Shown here: positions 21,407 through 32,378 of the stretch, one piece after another
Position numbering within the stretch: the first letter of the stretch is position 1
Layout of the letters: every line of letters begins with the position of its first letter
Source: Corticium candelabrum
Lineage: Eukaryota; Porifera; Homoscleromorpha; Homosclerophorida; Plakinidae
DNA: 64,000 nt
Direction: 5' to 3'
Assembly (NCBI RefSeq): GCF_963422355.1
Contig: NC_085091.1
Span: 6,816,968-6,880,967 of the forward strand
Notes under the pieces: generated by a model
What the model was told of the DNA's origin: nothing
Seen by the model: only the letters and a program-made list of their open reading frames with translations
Database searches by the model: none
Made by a program: the position numbers and the translations under genes

Positions 21407-24400
21407 TTACTTGCAGTTACCACAGGTCCATTTTTTGCTCCTAGTAGGCAATATCGGTCTAGCACATTTCAAATGACACCAATCATCGCATTTCTGGCAC
21501 TTCACTGTAGCAGCAAATGTCTCGGGCATCAAGCACCAACGACAAAGCTCAATCATGACACCGCGAAGTCTCTTGGGACGATGAGCCGTGGTCTTTGTCA
21601 TCTGCGGAAAAGGCATCATTTCTTTCTGCTGAAAGCATTTGAGAAGGTGCCGTCTCATCAGTGCCTGGTCGAATTGCAGAGTCGATAAATTGTCTCCAAA
21701 AGCAAGATGCACAGCAAATGCATTGGCAAACAGTCCGCAATCCGAACCTCCCCTCTGCTGTTGGACATAGGGCTTTTGAACAAACAAGTTGATGGGATCA
21801 TTTCCATCATCATCGTCTTCGCTATCATCTTCTACCGCCAGCCTATAAATCAAGGCTAACTGGTGACTGAGAGAAGTACTAAGTTGAAAACCGGCCTCTT
21901 TGCTGTCATAAACTGATATATGTTGGCCACAGCAACTAGAAGTTACCCAATGGCTTCGCTCAGGGACGTGATGTATCTGGATGCCCTCATGCTGGACTGG
22001 GATAAAACCATTCGTCTGTGCAAGTAACGGTGACTGTAGGCCATCAATGTGTGGAAACTGTTTCTTTAGTATGTTGTGAGCAAGAGAAATATGCTCATCC
22101 GTAAGCTCGCGGCCTTGCATGAGAATTTCTCTCATTCGCCTTGAAATAGTGAAACTGTTCTTCTTAGATTCCTAATCAATTCATGGAATACGTAAGTTAA
22201 ACCTTTCAGAGGGTTTCCCAAAGAGATACTTACTATAGTACGTCTTCGTTTTGTTTGGGGTTGAGTTTGGCCCCTATAATCAAGCTTGCGCTTACGTTTT
22301 CCATCTTCTTCTCTGCTATTCTCCTCCTCATTCGCTGTCTGACTGCATTCTTTGTCATCTTCATTTGTCTGTATAAGGCAAATCAAATCATAGAGAAGGA
22401 TTACAGAATAGAAGATATTTTTCAATGAGCTAACCGCAAGCTGGAAACGTACTCTTTTCTTAGGTTCCAACCGTAATTTACGTCTGTCACATTTGATACT
22501 TCTGCTTCCAACAGTGCCCTTGTCAGTTTCATCTGAGATTTCCCTGGATGAAGCTCCCTTGTCAGTTTCATCTGAGATTTCCCTGGATGAAGCTGATGGT
22601 TGAGTTGTAGATGGTAATGAACGGGCCTCTATTTCTGTCCTGTTATCCATCACCAATAACCCCTGCAAGGCACAGAAGGTGGAAAATATCCAAACACAGC
22701 TATAGTGCTCTATTAGGCATATGAAGTTGGTGTAAAATGGTATATTAACGACATTCATTATTTTTAGATTAATTGACTGTCACTGTAGAAGACCTCTACC
22801 TGTCCTTCATTTTGATGTGTCCTTGAAGGTTGCGCATCAGGTTGGAATGCAACTGAAGCATCCACACGTACACATGCAGACGCAGGGGATAGAAGAGGTA
22901 AGTCATCCGCGTGCCATTCAATGGCTTCTGCAGCATTTTCATCTTCATTGATCTAATAAACAGAACTTACGCCATGTGTATGCAAAACAATCATGTTCAA
23001 ATCGCTGCATACGGTATCTTTGCACTCGTCTGAAGTGCCACTACCACATGGCTCGTAGCTCTGCGGTGGATAATACGGTTTGAGACGACTTGCATGAAAG
23101 ATTTGCTTCAGAACAGCACCATTTCCATTTTTCAGCTTGAAACAGCCTTTCGGAAGACGTTCTGACACCCAGTATGGACCAGTCCACTTCACGTCCAGCT
23201 TTCCACCCTTACGGCTGTCATGTTTACTATTTTTTAAAAGAACTTGGTCATTGAGATCGAGAGATAAAGAATATGTATTATGGCGCTTGTCATAGTAAGC
23301 TTTCTGGCGTTCCTGGGCTTTGACAATATTTCGTTTTGCAGCTGCTGTATACTGGTGTTTCAGATTGACTAGCAGTTCTACATCATGTTGCATCTCTTCA
23401 TCAGTCAGGCAATGCATCGTGGTTTCCGCAGTTGAATCTGAGACGTGGTGTGCATGCAGTTGCACATCTAGAGGCATACGAGGATCTCGATTATTAAAAA
23501 GAAAGAATGGTGTGAATTTGGTCGAAGCATGAACAGCAGTGCGATAGGAAAATAGAATAGCCTCAATTGTTGAATCCCAGTCTTCATCTGTGCAGTTTGT
23601 CATCTGGCAGATTCCATTTTTCAGTGTCTGATTGAAACGCTCAGTCAGTCCGTTTGTTTGAGGGTGGTAGGCAGACGTAATTCTGTGTTTGACTCCTGTC
23701 TTTGTCAAAAGTTCATTGCAGATAGCATTGCAAAACTCGCGACCTTGATCGGATATCAACACCTCTGGAAATCCATGTCGTAGAAAGAGTGAGTTAAGGA
23801 AGTCAGCAACGTGAATTGCTTCTTTCGATGGAATTGCTTTGGCTTCAGGCCATTTGCTGAAGTAATCGACAGCCACAACAATATACTGATTGCCACTACT
23901 AGTGACTTGCAATGGTCCAACCAAGTCAACGCCAATTTGCGACCAGACCTTAGATGGTACAGGTAATGGATGTAACGGTTCTGATGGATGATCAAACTTT
24001 CTTTTCACTCTCTGACATATATCACAATGTTGAACCTGAGAAATGAAATGTGCAGAGACAGTATTTTGAAGCACCTTCTGAAAAAATTATGCATGCTTGT
24101 TCTCACTAGTTGTTTCACATCAGCTACTATTCCTAGCCAGTAGTACTTCTTTGTCACTCGATCTAGCGTTTTGTCCCTGCCAAGATGATGACCTCCAGTG
24201 ACATGACATCCTTGGAGAATCTGGATATACAGAGAAGACATAATGTAAACATTTTATTAAGTCAACATGACGAAATTTTGTCATCTGCCCTTGCAGTTTA
24301 CTAGCAGGGGCGTACCAAAACTGCCAAAGGGTGAGGGCGACCAATTTTGAAATTACTGACTTACACCAACAGACGATTTCCGCAACTTCCAGTTTAGGTA

Positions 24401-24960
24401 TAGACAATTAAATATATTATTTACTTTTATTTATTTGGAGTATATAGAGTCTTTATTACAGGCCAATATTAAAATATACGATAATGTGGATCATATTATA
24501 GTTTTTCATGACCAGTTTGTGGCAAAGTCAAAACATAACTTTGGGGACGTACAGTTAGGTCAATTAGATTAATTGGTGGGGACACTGTTTTTCATTAGCT
24601 GGATGGTAGCGCACGCTAGTCATGCTTTGTCACGTGCCGCGGTCACCTCCTTTAGCGCGCGTTAGGCCCGAACAATTTAAAAATGATTGCTACACCCCAG
24701 TTTAGGGCATGCATGGCTAACTAGAGGTGAAACCCGTAACTCCGAGAAATTAGAGAGTTCACCTGTCTTTTTGTCGTATCGTCTCTGATAACTTGTCTGC
24801 GTGTCGATTGTTTCTTGTCTTGGAAGTAGAGAATCCCTTCCTCTAGCTGGAACAGTTTGGATTTCTTACGGACACCACTCTTCTCGCTTTCCGAGAGACC
24901 TAGATCACCAACATCGTTAGGAGGATCGGCAATCGCACGGACGTAGAGACGGTGTGACAG
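21407..24960 (-). CDS. Ginger1 integrase / Ulp1 protease / PHD polyprotein, multi-exon
   Basis: Transcribed leftward. An exon near 24960-24763 carries KLFQLEEGILYF and RRQVIRDD, with donor G|GTGAAC. The next (near 24220-24105) has the HHCC start HHLGRDKTLDRVTKKYYWLG. The long exon (about 24037-22971) has CDICQRVK, the DDE residues in IGVDLVGP, ISDQGREFCN and LTERFNQTLK, and a GPY/F module (KWTGPYWVSERLPKG). Further exons (22952-22801, about 22660-22450) include a tandem ASSREISDETDKG repeat. The last (22135-21407) is a C48/Ulp1 cysteine protease (HWVTSS, VYDS, QRGGSDCGLF) followed by a PHD finger (CRWCLMPE, CQKCDDWCHLKC, WTCGNCK). All catalytic residues appear intact. Whether integrase and protease are one chain is uncertain, since one apparent intron (22953-22970) would be only 18 bases. 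Confidence 0.8.
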
Positions 24961-25099
24961 CTGTTCTTCGTGAGCCTACCTGTTGGATATGAACCGTTTT
25001 CAAGGTAGAAAACGACCCGCTCGTACATTTGCTCTTCCATGGCGCTTCCCGTCATTCAGAATATCAAACAATTGCACATGCGTGTGGGTGAGACACACA

Positions 25100-25296
25100 A
25101 TGACATATTTCCTGCGTGGTGACAGATTTCCTAGCGCCTCGGCCGAGACAGATATCCTAAGGAAATGTGTCTCGGCCAAGACTAATTTCCCAGCGTAGTG
25201 ACAGATTTCCTAGCAAATCTGACTAGCCGAGACAGATATCCTAAGGAAATGTGTCTCGGCCGAGACAGATTTCCCCGAGACGGATTTCCTACTACA
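25100..25296 (-). repeat. Right terminal and subterminal repeats of the Ginger element
   Basis: Four or more copies of GACAGATTTCCTAG / GTGTCTCGGCCGAGACAGAT precede the right terminus. They mirror the left subterminal cluster. Confidence 0.8.
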
Positions 25297-25354
25297 CCGG
25301 GTCTCGAAAAGATACGCACACAGTCGTTTGCCAGTCTGCGACCGTCGAAGAGCT

Positions 25355-25570
25355 GCCGTGTTTGATGCACCTGTTCCCCGAAACGCCAGCAACGTCTTCG
25401 AAGACACGACGTTCAGCGGGACCGTCGAAATGACGACAGTCGCTACGCGTCGTGAAATCGTTAGATACGAAGCTGCCGTGTTTGATGCACCTGTTCCCCG
25501 AAACGCCAGCAACGTCTTCGAACAGACGACGTTCAGCGGGACTGTCGAAATGACGAGAGTCGGCATTCGT
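25355..25570 (+). repeat. Tandem duplication of about 113 bp inside Helitron A
   Basis: The unit containing GAAGCTGCCGTGTTTGATGC and GAACGTTGCTGGCGTTTCGG (reverse) occurs twice in a row here but once in Helitron copy B (38405-38510). Confidence 0.8.
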
Positions 25571-26070
25571 TATATACGGAGAACGGATTATCCGGGTAAG
25601 TATTGCACGTGACTTGCCTGTTCCGGGATTCACGTCGAAATTATAGATGCCAGGTTCGATACACCTGTTCTTCGCAACGGGACTGTCGAAATGGCTTCAA
25701 CGGGATCAATAATCCAATCAACGGGATTTTTTGAAACTGGACACGTGTCGAATAGATGCCAAGTTCGATACACCTGTTCCTCGCAACGGCAGCAACGTCC
25801 AAGTCGAAATGGTTTCACCCAATCGTTAATCCAAAAATCAGCGGGCTCTAGAAACGGCAATTGTACGGGATCTAGCTATGAATGAGAATTCTGTCTGGCT
25901 GCTACTATTTAAACGGTAAAAGCACTTACACCACGGCTAATTAGTGACAGTAAACGGTTCTCTAGACAAACTGTACGTGACCTGGCTACACCCCCTCTGC
26001 CTGTTCAAGCATAAAACGCATTTTTAGATACTTTCTGCTATAACCTCTACCTACAAAGGCGACCTGTTTT

Positions 26071-26148
<78 letters not shown>
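26071..26148 (+). repeat. (TCTG)n microsatellite
   Basis: About 19 TCTG units. A shorter (CTGT)n tract lies at 26411-26439. Both follow the same short leader (CTACCTAYAAAGGCGACCTG or near it). Confidence 0.95.
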
Positions 26149-26602
26149 AATGGTATTATATTTTTTATAAATCAGAACTATTACAGGCTAAATCAAATTA
26201 AGCAAAGCACGATACACTACATTACAATGACAACTAAAAAGCAAAAAACTGAACACTCTGTCTGTCTCCCGGATAACATGGATGGACATCACAAAGTGCA
26301 TGGCCACCATAGAAGACGCCTAGCCTGACGCGAGGTAAAGATGTGTACAATCCATGATGACAATGTTGGTAAAGAGGAGTAGACAATATGGGTAGAGGAA
26401 GACATCACAACTGTCTGTCTGTCTGTCTGTCTGTCTGTCATTAATGCTATAATCTCTACCTATAAAGGCGACCTGTCTCTTCTCCACTTTCGTGTTATAT
26501 TGGCTCTATGACAAACGTGTGTGTCAACTGCGGCACTATGAAGTGCAAGGAGAAGCACCTGGCATGTGTTGTCCCCCGGGCGAAGCCGGGTGTTGGAGCT
26601 TG

Positions 26603-27720
26603 TATATCTAATTTCTGAACGCAAGTATATAGTGGTGGATCTAGAGTTTGTGATGCAGCAGATGATACCACGTTTTCTGAACCGGAAGTAGTCAATAAAG
26701 AAAGCATGCTAGGTATGTGAGCATGCACAGACTTTTATTCACTAATTTATGGTTCAAAAGTGTTTCATTGCTTTTGTAGCAATAAATTATTAATTCTACG
26801 TTTTGTCGTTTTGTTGTTTCGTTGCAACAGTAAAAACTGAAGAGACATAACCGTCTATCTAGTGGCCTAAACATCCAAAGCAAACCTTTCAACAGACATG
26901 ACAGACTGTGACTATCGTCTCAATTTGTCTTGTAGAAGAGCGATTGAGATATGATCGCGGATGTCCGAGTTTTTGTCTCTCAGATTTTACGTTATGCCGT
27001 AGCAACAGTAGGATAAACACTAACATCATCTCGTGTAGTAGCCAGCGGTGATGACTAATAAAGAACGTCTCAGATCTGAGGAAACTACTCGAGATCAGCT
27101 GACCGAGATTATGTCCCGTCAGTCATCCTTCGTCTTTGTTGTCTGCGAGTCTTGATGTTGACAAGACAGAAACTACAATTTAGTGAAACAAATTAGTTAT
27201 GTCATTTAATAAGCCTATCGATAGAGATGACTTGCGTTTCAAACAGAGTTGTAGAAACGAGATGGCAAGCACTGACCGAGATATGATACTTTTTGACAGA
27301 GAAATAGTTGCGATGAGTTTTCACCAGCAACGTTACGACGGATGCTGACGTGACCTGCTCTACTTAGTTGCTGTCGAGTAGGACTATGACTCTAGCATAA
27401 CAGCTGGATCTTGTTGCAGCTACTAGACAGAGAACGAGTTACCAAGATTAGGGATGACCGAGATTTGATCCGAGACTCTATGTATGAGAAATGTAAGTTC
27501 GACATTAGAAAGCGCTTTCCGACAGGAAATGCTATAATGAAAGCTGACCGTAGTTACCGCCGTATACGTCGATTCGCACGTAAACCTAGCAATTGTCTAG
27601 GGTTTTCCACAAGCTTTCTGTAGATAATTGTCGAACATAGCGAGGCTTCTAATCCGGGTCGTACAACAGAAGGGACGTAGTCCTATAGCCATATAATGAG
27701 CTCTGGTCTACATACATACA
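26603..27720. other. Repeat-flanked DNA without recognised gene
   Basis: The longest frame (27411-27623, 70 aa, Arg/Asp-rich) has no recognisable domain. The phrase ACCGAGATNNGAT recurs several times between 26940 and 27470, hinting at a degenerate minisatellite. Nothing else is supported. Confidence 0.4.
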
Positions 27721-27735
27721 TACATATATACACAA

Positions 27736-27748
<13 letters not shown>

Positions 27749-27813
<65 letters not shown>

Positions 27814-28545
27814 GGTATAATACAATATTTACGGTACAACCACGAGGTTTGTCCGTCTGCCTTTGCCAGTTTTGTCTTGTCTCTGTCCGTCTGTTGCCGT
27901 TGCCCGCTTGTGTGTTTGCATGTTTGTTGGTCTGTTGGTCTGTTTGTTTGTCTGTCCGTCTATCTGTCTTTTGCCCATATGTCTGTATGCTTGTCTGTCT
28001 TTTGCTCATTGTCTGTCTGTCTGCCTTTGCTCGTTGGTCAGTCTGTCCGTCCGTTCGTTGGTCTGTCTGTCTGTCCGATCGTTTGTCTGCTTGTCTGTCT
28101 GTCTGTCTTTTGCGCATTTGGCTGTTTATATGTGTATTTGTCTGTTGGTTGTTTGTCTGTTTGTTTGTCTGTCTGTTTGTTCGTCTGTTTTTTCACGTTT
28201 GTCTGTCGGTCTGTCGGCTTGCTTGTTTGTCTGTTTATTGGTTTTTCCGTCTGTCCGTCTGCATTTTTGCTCGTTTTCCTGTCTTTATCACTTTTTGTTT
28301 GTCGGTTAGTTTGTTTGTCTGTCTATCTTTTTGTCTTTTGCTCGTTTGTCTGTCTGCATGTTTACTGGTCTTTTCGTCTTTTTGTTTGTCTGTCAGTCCT
28401 TCTGTCTGTCTGTCCGTCTATCTGTCTTTTGCTCATTTGCTTATCTGTTTGTCTGTCTGTCTGTCTGTTTGTCTGTCCTGTCTGTCCGTCTGCCTTTGCC
28501 CGTTTTTCTGTCTGTCCGTCTGTTTGTTTGTCTGTGTGTGTAACT
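27749..28545 (+). repeat. (TA)n followed by degenerate (TCTG)n array
   Basis: A pure TA tract (27749-27808) is followed by about 700 bases of imperfect GTCT/GTTT units. Long plus-strand frames here (up to 305 codons, Cys-Leu-Ser-Val rich) come from the tetranucleotide periodicity and are not genes. The minus frames are poly-Asp-Arg-Gln-Thr artefacts. Confidence 0.9.
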
Positions 28546-28561
28546 GCCCAATCACCCTAGC

Positions 28562-29195
28562 CGTCTCCAGCCCGTCCACAACCGTCTTCAGATGGACGAG
28601 TAGCGCATCATGAGCAAGCTGACGTCGCGGCAGAACGTCGTGCCGTCGCGCACCACTCCGCGTCCGCCGCATCCGAGACACACAGTGACATTGCATCCGC
28701 CGAGCGTCATCTTACACCATCCGTTGACCAGCGTGTCGATTTCTGCGACGGTAATCGCGAAGGTGAGGCCGCAAGCGCAGAATATGATACACACGCCGCT
28801 GGCGTTCGTCGTGCGCTATCAACCGTCGTCCGTTACAATCCGGGACATCGCCACCAATCCGTGTCTTTGCATCAAATCCGGGTCTCTGCCGACACCGACT
28901 ATTCTCACCCCCCACGTCGCACCGATCGCCGCCATCTTTCAACGGCACGGGGCAGCCTCCGACGCTGATGAGAGAACACAACGTCAACACGTCGAAGCAC
29001 CAGGCAAGTCATTGTGCGTACGACGCGGCGGCGCTGCAGGTCGTGCTACGGTACGCGAAGACGGGCGAGGAGAAGGCGGTCGTCGTCATTGCTACTGGTA
29101 TCGATAGTGAAGTGCAGAGTGCGTTGAGAGTGGCGGGAAATGGAAAGACTTTGGGAACGAAGAAGGGAATGGTTGTGGTCGCTTTGGATGAGTGA
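28562..29195 (+). CDS. GC-rich coding-like block, possible last exon
   Basis: This block is clearly more GC-rich than its surroundings. The frame ending at 29195 (from about 28968) reads like a protein C-terminus: YDAAALQVVLRYAKTGEEKA, VVVIATGIDSEV, then KKGMVVVALDE-stop. I cannot name it. The upstream half has open frames on both strands and none is convincing. Part of this exon (29073-29170) recurs as a damaged copy at 32093-32188, which argues that it belonged to a real gene or repeat family. Splice sites were not resolved. Confidence 0.35.
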
Positions 29196-29827
29196 TGTGG
29201 TTTATCTTTGCTGGTCGTGTAGTAGACCTTTTCACAGGGCGTGGCATTAACAACGTCATCGCCTACCGCGCGCCGATCTGGTTCGCTTTTGATGCATTGG
29301 CGTTTGTTATCCGCGTGAGTCTAGAGCCAACGCAACAATTTTGCTTTTCGAACTTTAACCGGTGCGTATAGTGATGCATCGAATCAGGTGAGGCCTCATT
29401 AGGACTCGGCTCTTGTGTGTTTTGCGTGTTTTGCAGTGATGAAATATCTCTTTCTGATGTCTTTCGTGACTTTACCGCGTGATTTTGAGTGATGATTTAA
29501 CATTGAGACTTTACAGACGTCAAATGCGGGTACAAACGTGCGTCCGTAGTCTATGAGGCGTGTTCTGTGTGGTACGCACGTACAAAATGGTTTGGTTTGT
29601 ACCTCCTGAATACTTCCTAGAAAGTGCGGGGTTTAGGTAATGACTGACGTGAAGATGAAGTCTTTAGACAAGTCTGGTGGTACTGAGAGGTAAGAAGAGA
29701 ATGCTTGATTAATATTTCATCTTGATATAATGTCCTCAGCTGTACATGACTGTCATATAAATTAACCAGTAACTCAGTGTTGCTGTACTGTGTTTTACCT
29801 TTTGGAGTTTGTAGTTGCCGTGCCATC

Positions 29828-30541
29828 ATGGTTATTTGTGGTGTTCCTGAATGTACCAATGTATTTGCAAACGGGTAATATTTGAAGTTTCACATGGAAA
29901 TTTTTGTCACATGGATAAACTATATTGCCATTTGAATGACGTTGACTGGTGGTTGCCAAGAGATACTCTACATTGAAGTCTACCACAGTCATTTAGAGAG
30001 ACTTTTCTAAAAAAGACCTGTATCATTGATGCAACAGAACTATTTACAGAACGTCATTCAGATAGGGGTTTGCAATCAGCTTCCTTCTCCAGATACAAAC
30101 ACCACCCAGAGGCGTAGGAAGTTTGATGAGATGGGGGGGGGGGCAAAGAGTACAATCAGGTACTGCATTTTAGATATTGTTATATTAGTTGTAAATATTA
30201 GGTGGGCCTTGGGCTCGCTGCCCCCCCCCCCCCCGATTCCTACGCCTATGCCACCACACTGTGAAAGCATTGGCTGCAATATCGCCATGTGGTCATGTTA
30301 TGCTTGTGTCACGACTATTTACAGAATAGATAGGGACTTACCAAGCAGTCTGGTTTCTCAATAAATTTGTGCCGGAGATCAAGTCATGGCAAACAAAAGG
30401 TTTGTTATTGCTGACATTCTCATGGACGTTGGGCATCTCTTGTGCTACCTCCTTTTCATAAAGGAGCAGGTCTGTTTACTGAGCAAGTCATTAATTAAAT
30501 GCCGACAAGTGGCTTCTCTTAGAATCGACATAGAGGGGTGA
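29828..30541 (+). pseudogene. THAP-DDE transposase remnant
   Basis: It starts MVICGVPECTNVFANG-stop-YLKFH, followed by a Trp (TWIN), as in a THAP zinc finger (C2-type start, FH, W). After the nested repeat, the frame at about 30320-30541 gives DRDLPSSLVS, then GDQVMANKRFVIADILMDVG and RQVASLRIDIEG. This matches the GDxVMADKGF and IASLRIHVERA blocks of DDE_Tnp_4 transposases. Stops and a missing central part show it is dead. The minus-strand frame at 30445-30699 is its shadow. Confidence 0.65.
30106..30250. mobile_element. 145-bp inverted-repeat element nested in the THAP transposon
   Basis: The ends CAGAGGCGTAGGAA and TTCCTACGCCTATG are inverted, and similar CACCAC-rich bases flank both sides. 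The interior has poly-G (near 30132) and poly-C (near 30221) arms that can pair into a hairpin. It resembles a MITE of hAT-like type, but the target duplication is not exact. Confidence 0.5.
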
Positions 30542-31418
30542 TCAGACGGATGACGAACCATAGCATTTTGCAATGCATAAATAACACTTAGTTCAAGCAT
30601 GAATCTTTCATATAAGGTATTTACTGTTTGTTCATATCTAACAAATTTGCATCCACCTCTTGTATAGAGAATGTTGCCACGGGTCAGTGTGCATTGCAAT
30701 TACAACTTCAAACCATATTTCATGTCAACCAGCTTCCTAGATTTAATTCTTGAACGGTAAATTAGTAGTAATTAGTGTCATTGATATCAATTTTAGTTTG
30801 TAAAGGTCAATATATATTGGCTCTTGTTATCATTCTGTACTCTTGTGTGTAATGCTCCAGGATACACTACCACTTGCTGTTCAATTTCATTTTCATTGTG
30901 TACACCATTTTTAATAGTAATACTCAATTATATTACTACAACATTAATTAATTGTATTAATTAACAGAACTTTATCTACTTGCTACCTAACGTCCTTTCA
31001 TTCCCTAAACGCCGCACGTTCCAGGAAGTATTCAGGAGGTACAAACCAAACCATTTGGTAAGTGCGTACCACACAGACCACGCATCTTATATTACGTACG
31101 CACGTTTGTACCCGCATTAGACGTCTGTCAAGACTCAATGTTACATCATCACTCAAAATGACGCGGTAGAATCACGAAAAAGATTAGAAAGAGGTTGTTC
31201 ATCACTGCAAAACATGCAAAACACACAAAAGCCGAGTCCTAATAAGGCCTCACCTGATTCGCTGCATCGCTATACGCACCGGTTAAAGTTCGAAAAGAAA
31301 AATTGCTGCTTTGGCTCTAGACTCACGCGGTTAACAAACGCCAATGCATCAAAAGCGAACCAGATCGGCGCGCGGTAGGCGATGACGTCGACAGTGCCAC
31401 GCCCTGTGAAAAGGGCTA

Positions 31419-32378
31419 TTACTGAGAGAATTTGTCGAACACTTGAATTAGACAATTGTTGTGCATGCAGTGATATAAACGTTGCGTTGTGCCTGGGCAC
31501 GATTATTAATGTGTAAACAACACAGTGCGTGCAGTTGACGGTATGAAGAACAACGAGATGGATATTAAGCAAGTAAATTGCAGTCGCACTCGCAAGCGTC
31601 ATTTAGCTAGACAGAATCTAGGAAAGACTCGATTAGCTCGATTATATAAACCTTTTAATTAAAACATTTATTGACTGCGCTTTAGTTATCGCAATAACAG
31701 CCGCACACTTTATTTTACGGCCTGTTCATGCACGCCGCGCAGCTCTACGGTGGCGCTGCCACGTGGTCGTATCGTGAATATGCCGACGGTGTTGCGAACA
31801 TGCCGACGGTGCAGCGGCGCGTTGATAGAATCCGCGGTTCTATTCGAGCGGCCTGGCGAAAGTTATACGTCTCCGTAAGCAGACCAATCAGACAATACTT
31901 AAACCACCACGTGATTTTCAGGAGGCACAGTACGTACAGTTACATTTTTACTGATATCAATCTTGCAGCTCGTGCACCGCGACATTGGGTGCATCGTGAA
32001 AAGAGCAACGCGGCGCCCTTGCCGTTGTGCCGCGGCACCGTCACCGTTAACCTGCGCGGCATGCATCGTGACCTGGCCATCTAAATATAAGACGGCAGAG
32101 GAGAAGGCGGTCGTCGGCATTGCGACTTGTGTCGATAGTGAAGTGCAGAGTGCGTTGAGAGTGGCGCAAAAGGGAAAAAGTTCAGACTGAGAGGGAAAGG
32201 TCGTGCATGGTCACTGTAGATTGAGCGATATGAAGCACTCACCAGTGGCGTTTCGAAAGGGTTTGTGAGCATGAAGAGGCCTGTCTGCCCTGTAAAAGCC
32301 ATGGGTGAAAATGTTTCTTTTGTTTTTGGAGTGCTCAAGGTACGTATACAGGTGCTCCTGGATTAGTTAATTAATAAG
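31419..32378. other. Intergenic DNA with a damaged duplicate exon
   Basis: 32093-32188 repeats, with changes and an early stop, the EEKAVVV-IATG-IDSEVQSALRVA coding stretch of 29073-29170. The frame at 31728-32084 (118 aa) is open but unrecognised. A CTTGCAG acceptor-like site precedes the GC-rich part near 31967. Confidence 0.4.

Larger units (their letters stand above)
20926..25300. mobile_element. Ginger1-type DNA transposon with CCGG target duplication
   Basis: The element is 20930-25296 (4367 bp), flanked by CCGG at 20926-20929 and 25297-25300. Its termini are TGTAGTAGGAAATCCGTC and the exact reverse complement. Helitron copy B (38358-38372) has the unoccupied sequence GATATCCGGGTCT, proving insertion into a single CCGG. 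Inside the ends are clusters of GGAAATCNGTCTCGG-like motifs. The minus strand encodes a gypsy-like integrase and a Ulp1 protease with PHD finger, but no reverse transcriptase. That combination, a TGTNR start and 4-bp duplications are the hallmarks of Ginger1 elements. Confidence 0.9.
20579..26602 (+). mobile_element. Helitron-like element A, split by a Ginger transposon
   Basis: The left part (20579-20929) starts TCTATATATATAAAGG and then (GTCT)n, as copy B at 38024 does. The right part resumes at 25297 and matches copy B to about 25957. Farther right, 26575-26590 is the hairpin CCCGGGCGAAGCCGGG followed by TTGGAGCTTG, like the end of copy B. The start with TC and the GC hairpin about 10 bases from the 3' end are Helitron features. 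The final CTTG departs from the usual CTRR. The block from 26030 to 26600 carries (TCTG)n and two copies of CTCTACCTAYAAAGGCGACC and may itself be a second Helitron-like insertion. No Rep/helicase gene is present, so it is non-autonomous. Confidence 0.65.
29226..31418. mobile_element. THAP/DDE transposon with inverted repeats of about 0.4 kb
   Basis: 29226-29642 and 30998-31418 are inverted copies of each other (starting CCTTTTCACAGGGCGTGGC, about 417 bases, with scattered differences). Between them is a decayed THAP plus DDE_Tnp_4-type transposase on the plus strand, and a small nested element. The long inverted repeats with this protein type suggest an IS4EU/ISL2EU-like or related DNA transposon. 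No clear target duplication was seen, so the superfamily is provisional. Confidence 0.65.

Noticed and set aside
22953..24074. Ty3/gypsy LTR retrotransposon
   Set aside because: The integrase is gypsy-like, but there is no reverse transcriptase, RNase H, gag or LTR. Inverted ends, CCGG duplications and a Ulp1/PHD module fit Ginger1 instead.
26071..26148. CRISPR-like array
   Set aside because: Plain TCTG microsatellite without spacers. The window is eukaryotic.
27696..28613. Open frame of 305 codons rich in Cys, Leu, Ser and Val
   Set aside because: It is translation of an imperfect GTCT/GTTT tetranucleotide array, open in several frames at once, with no domain.
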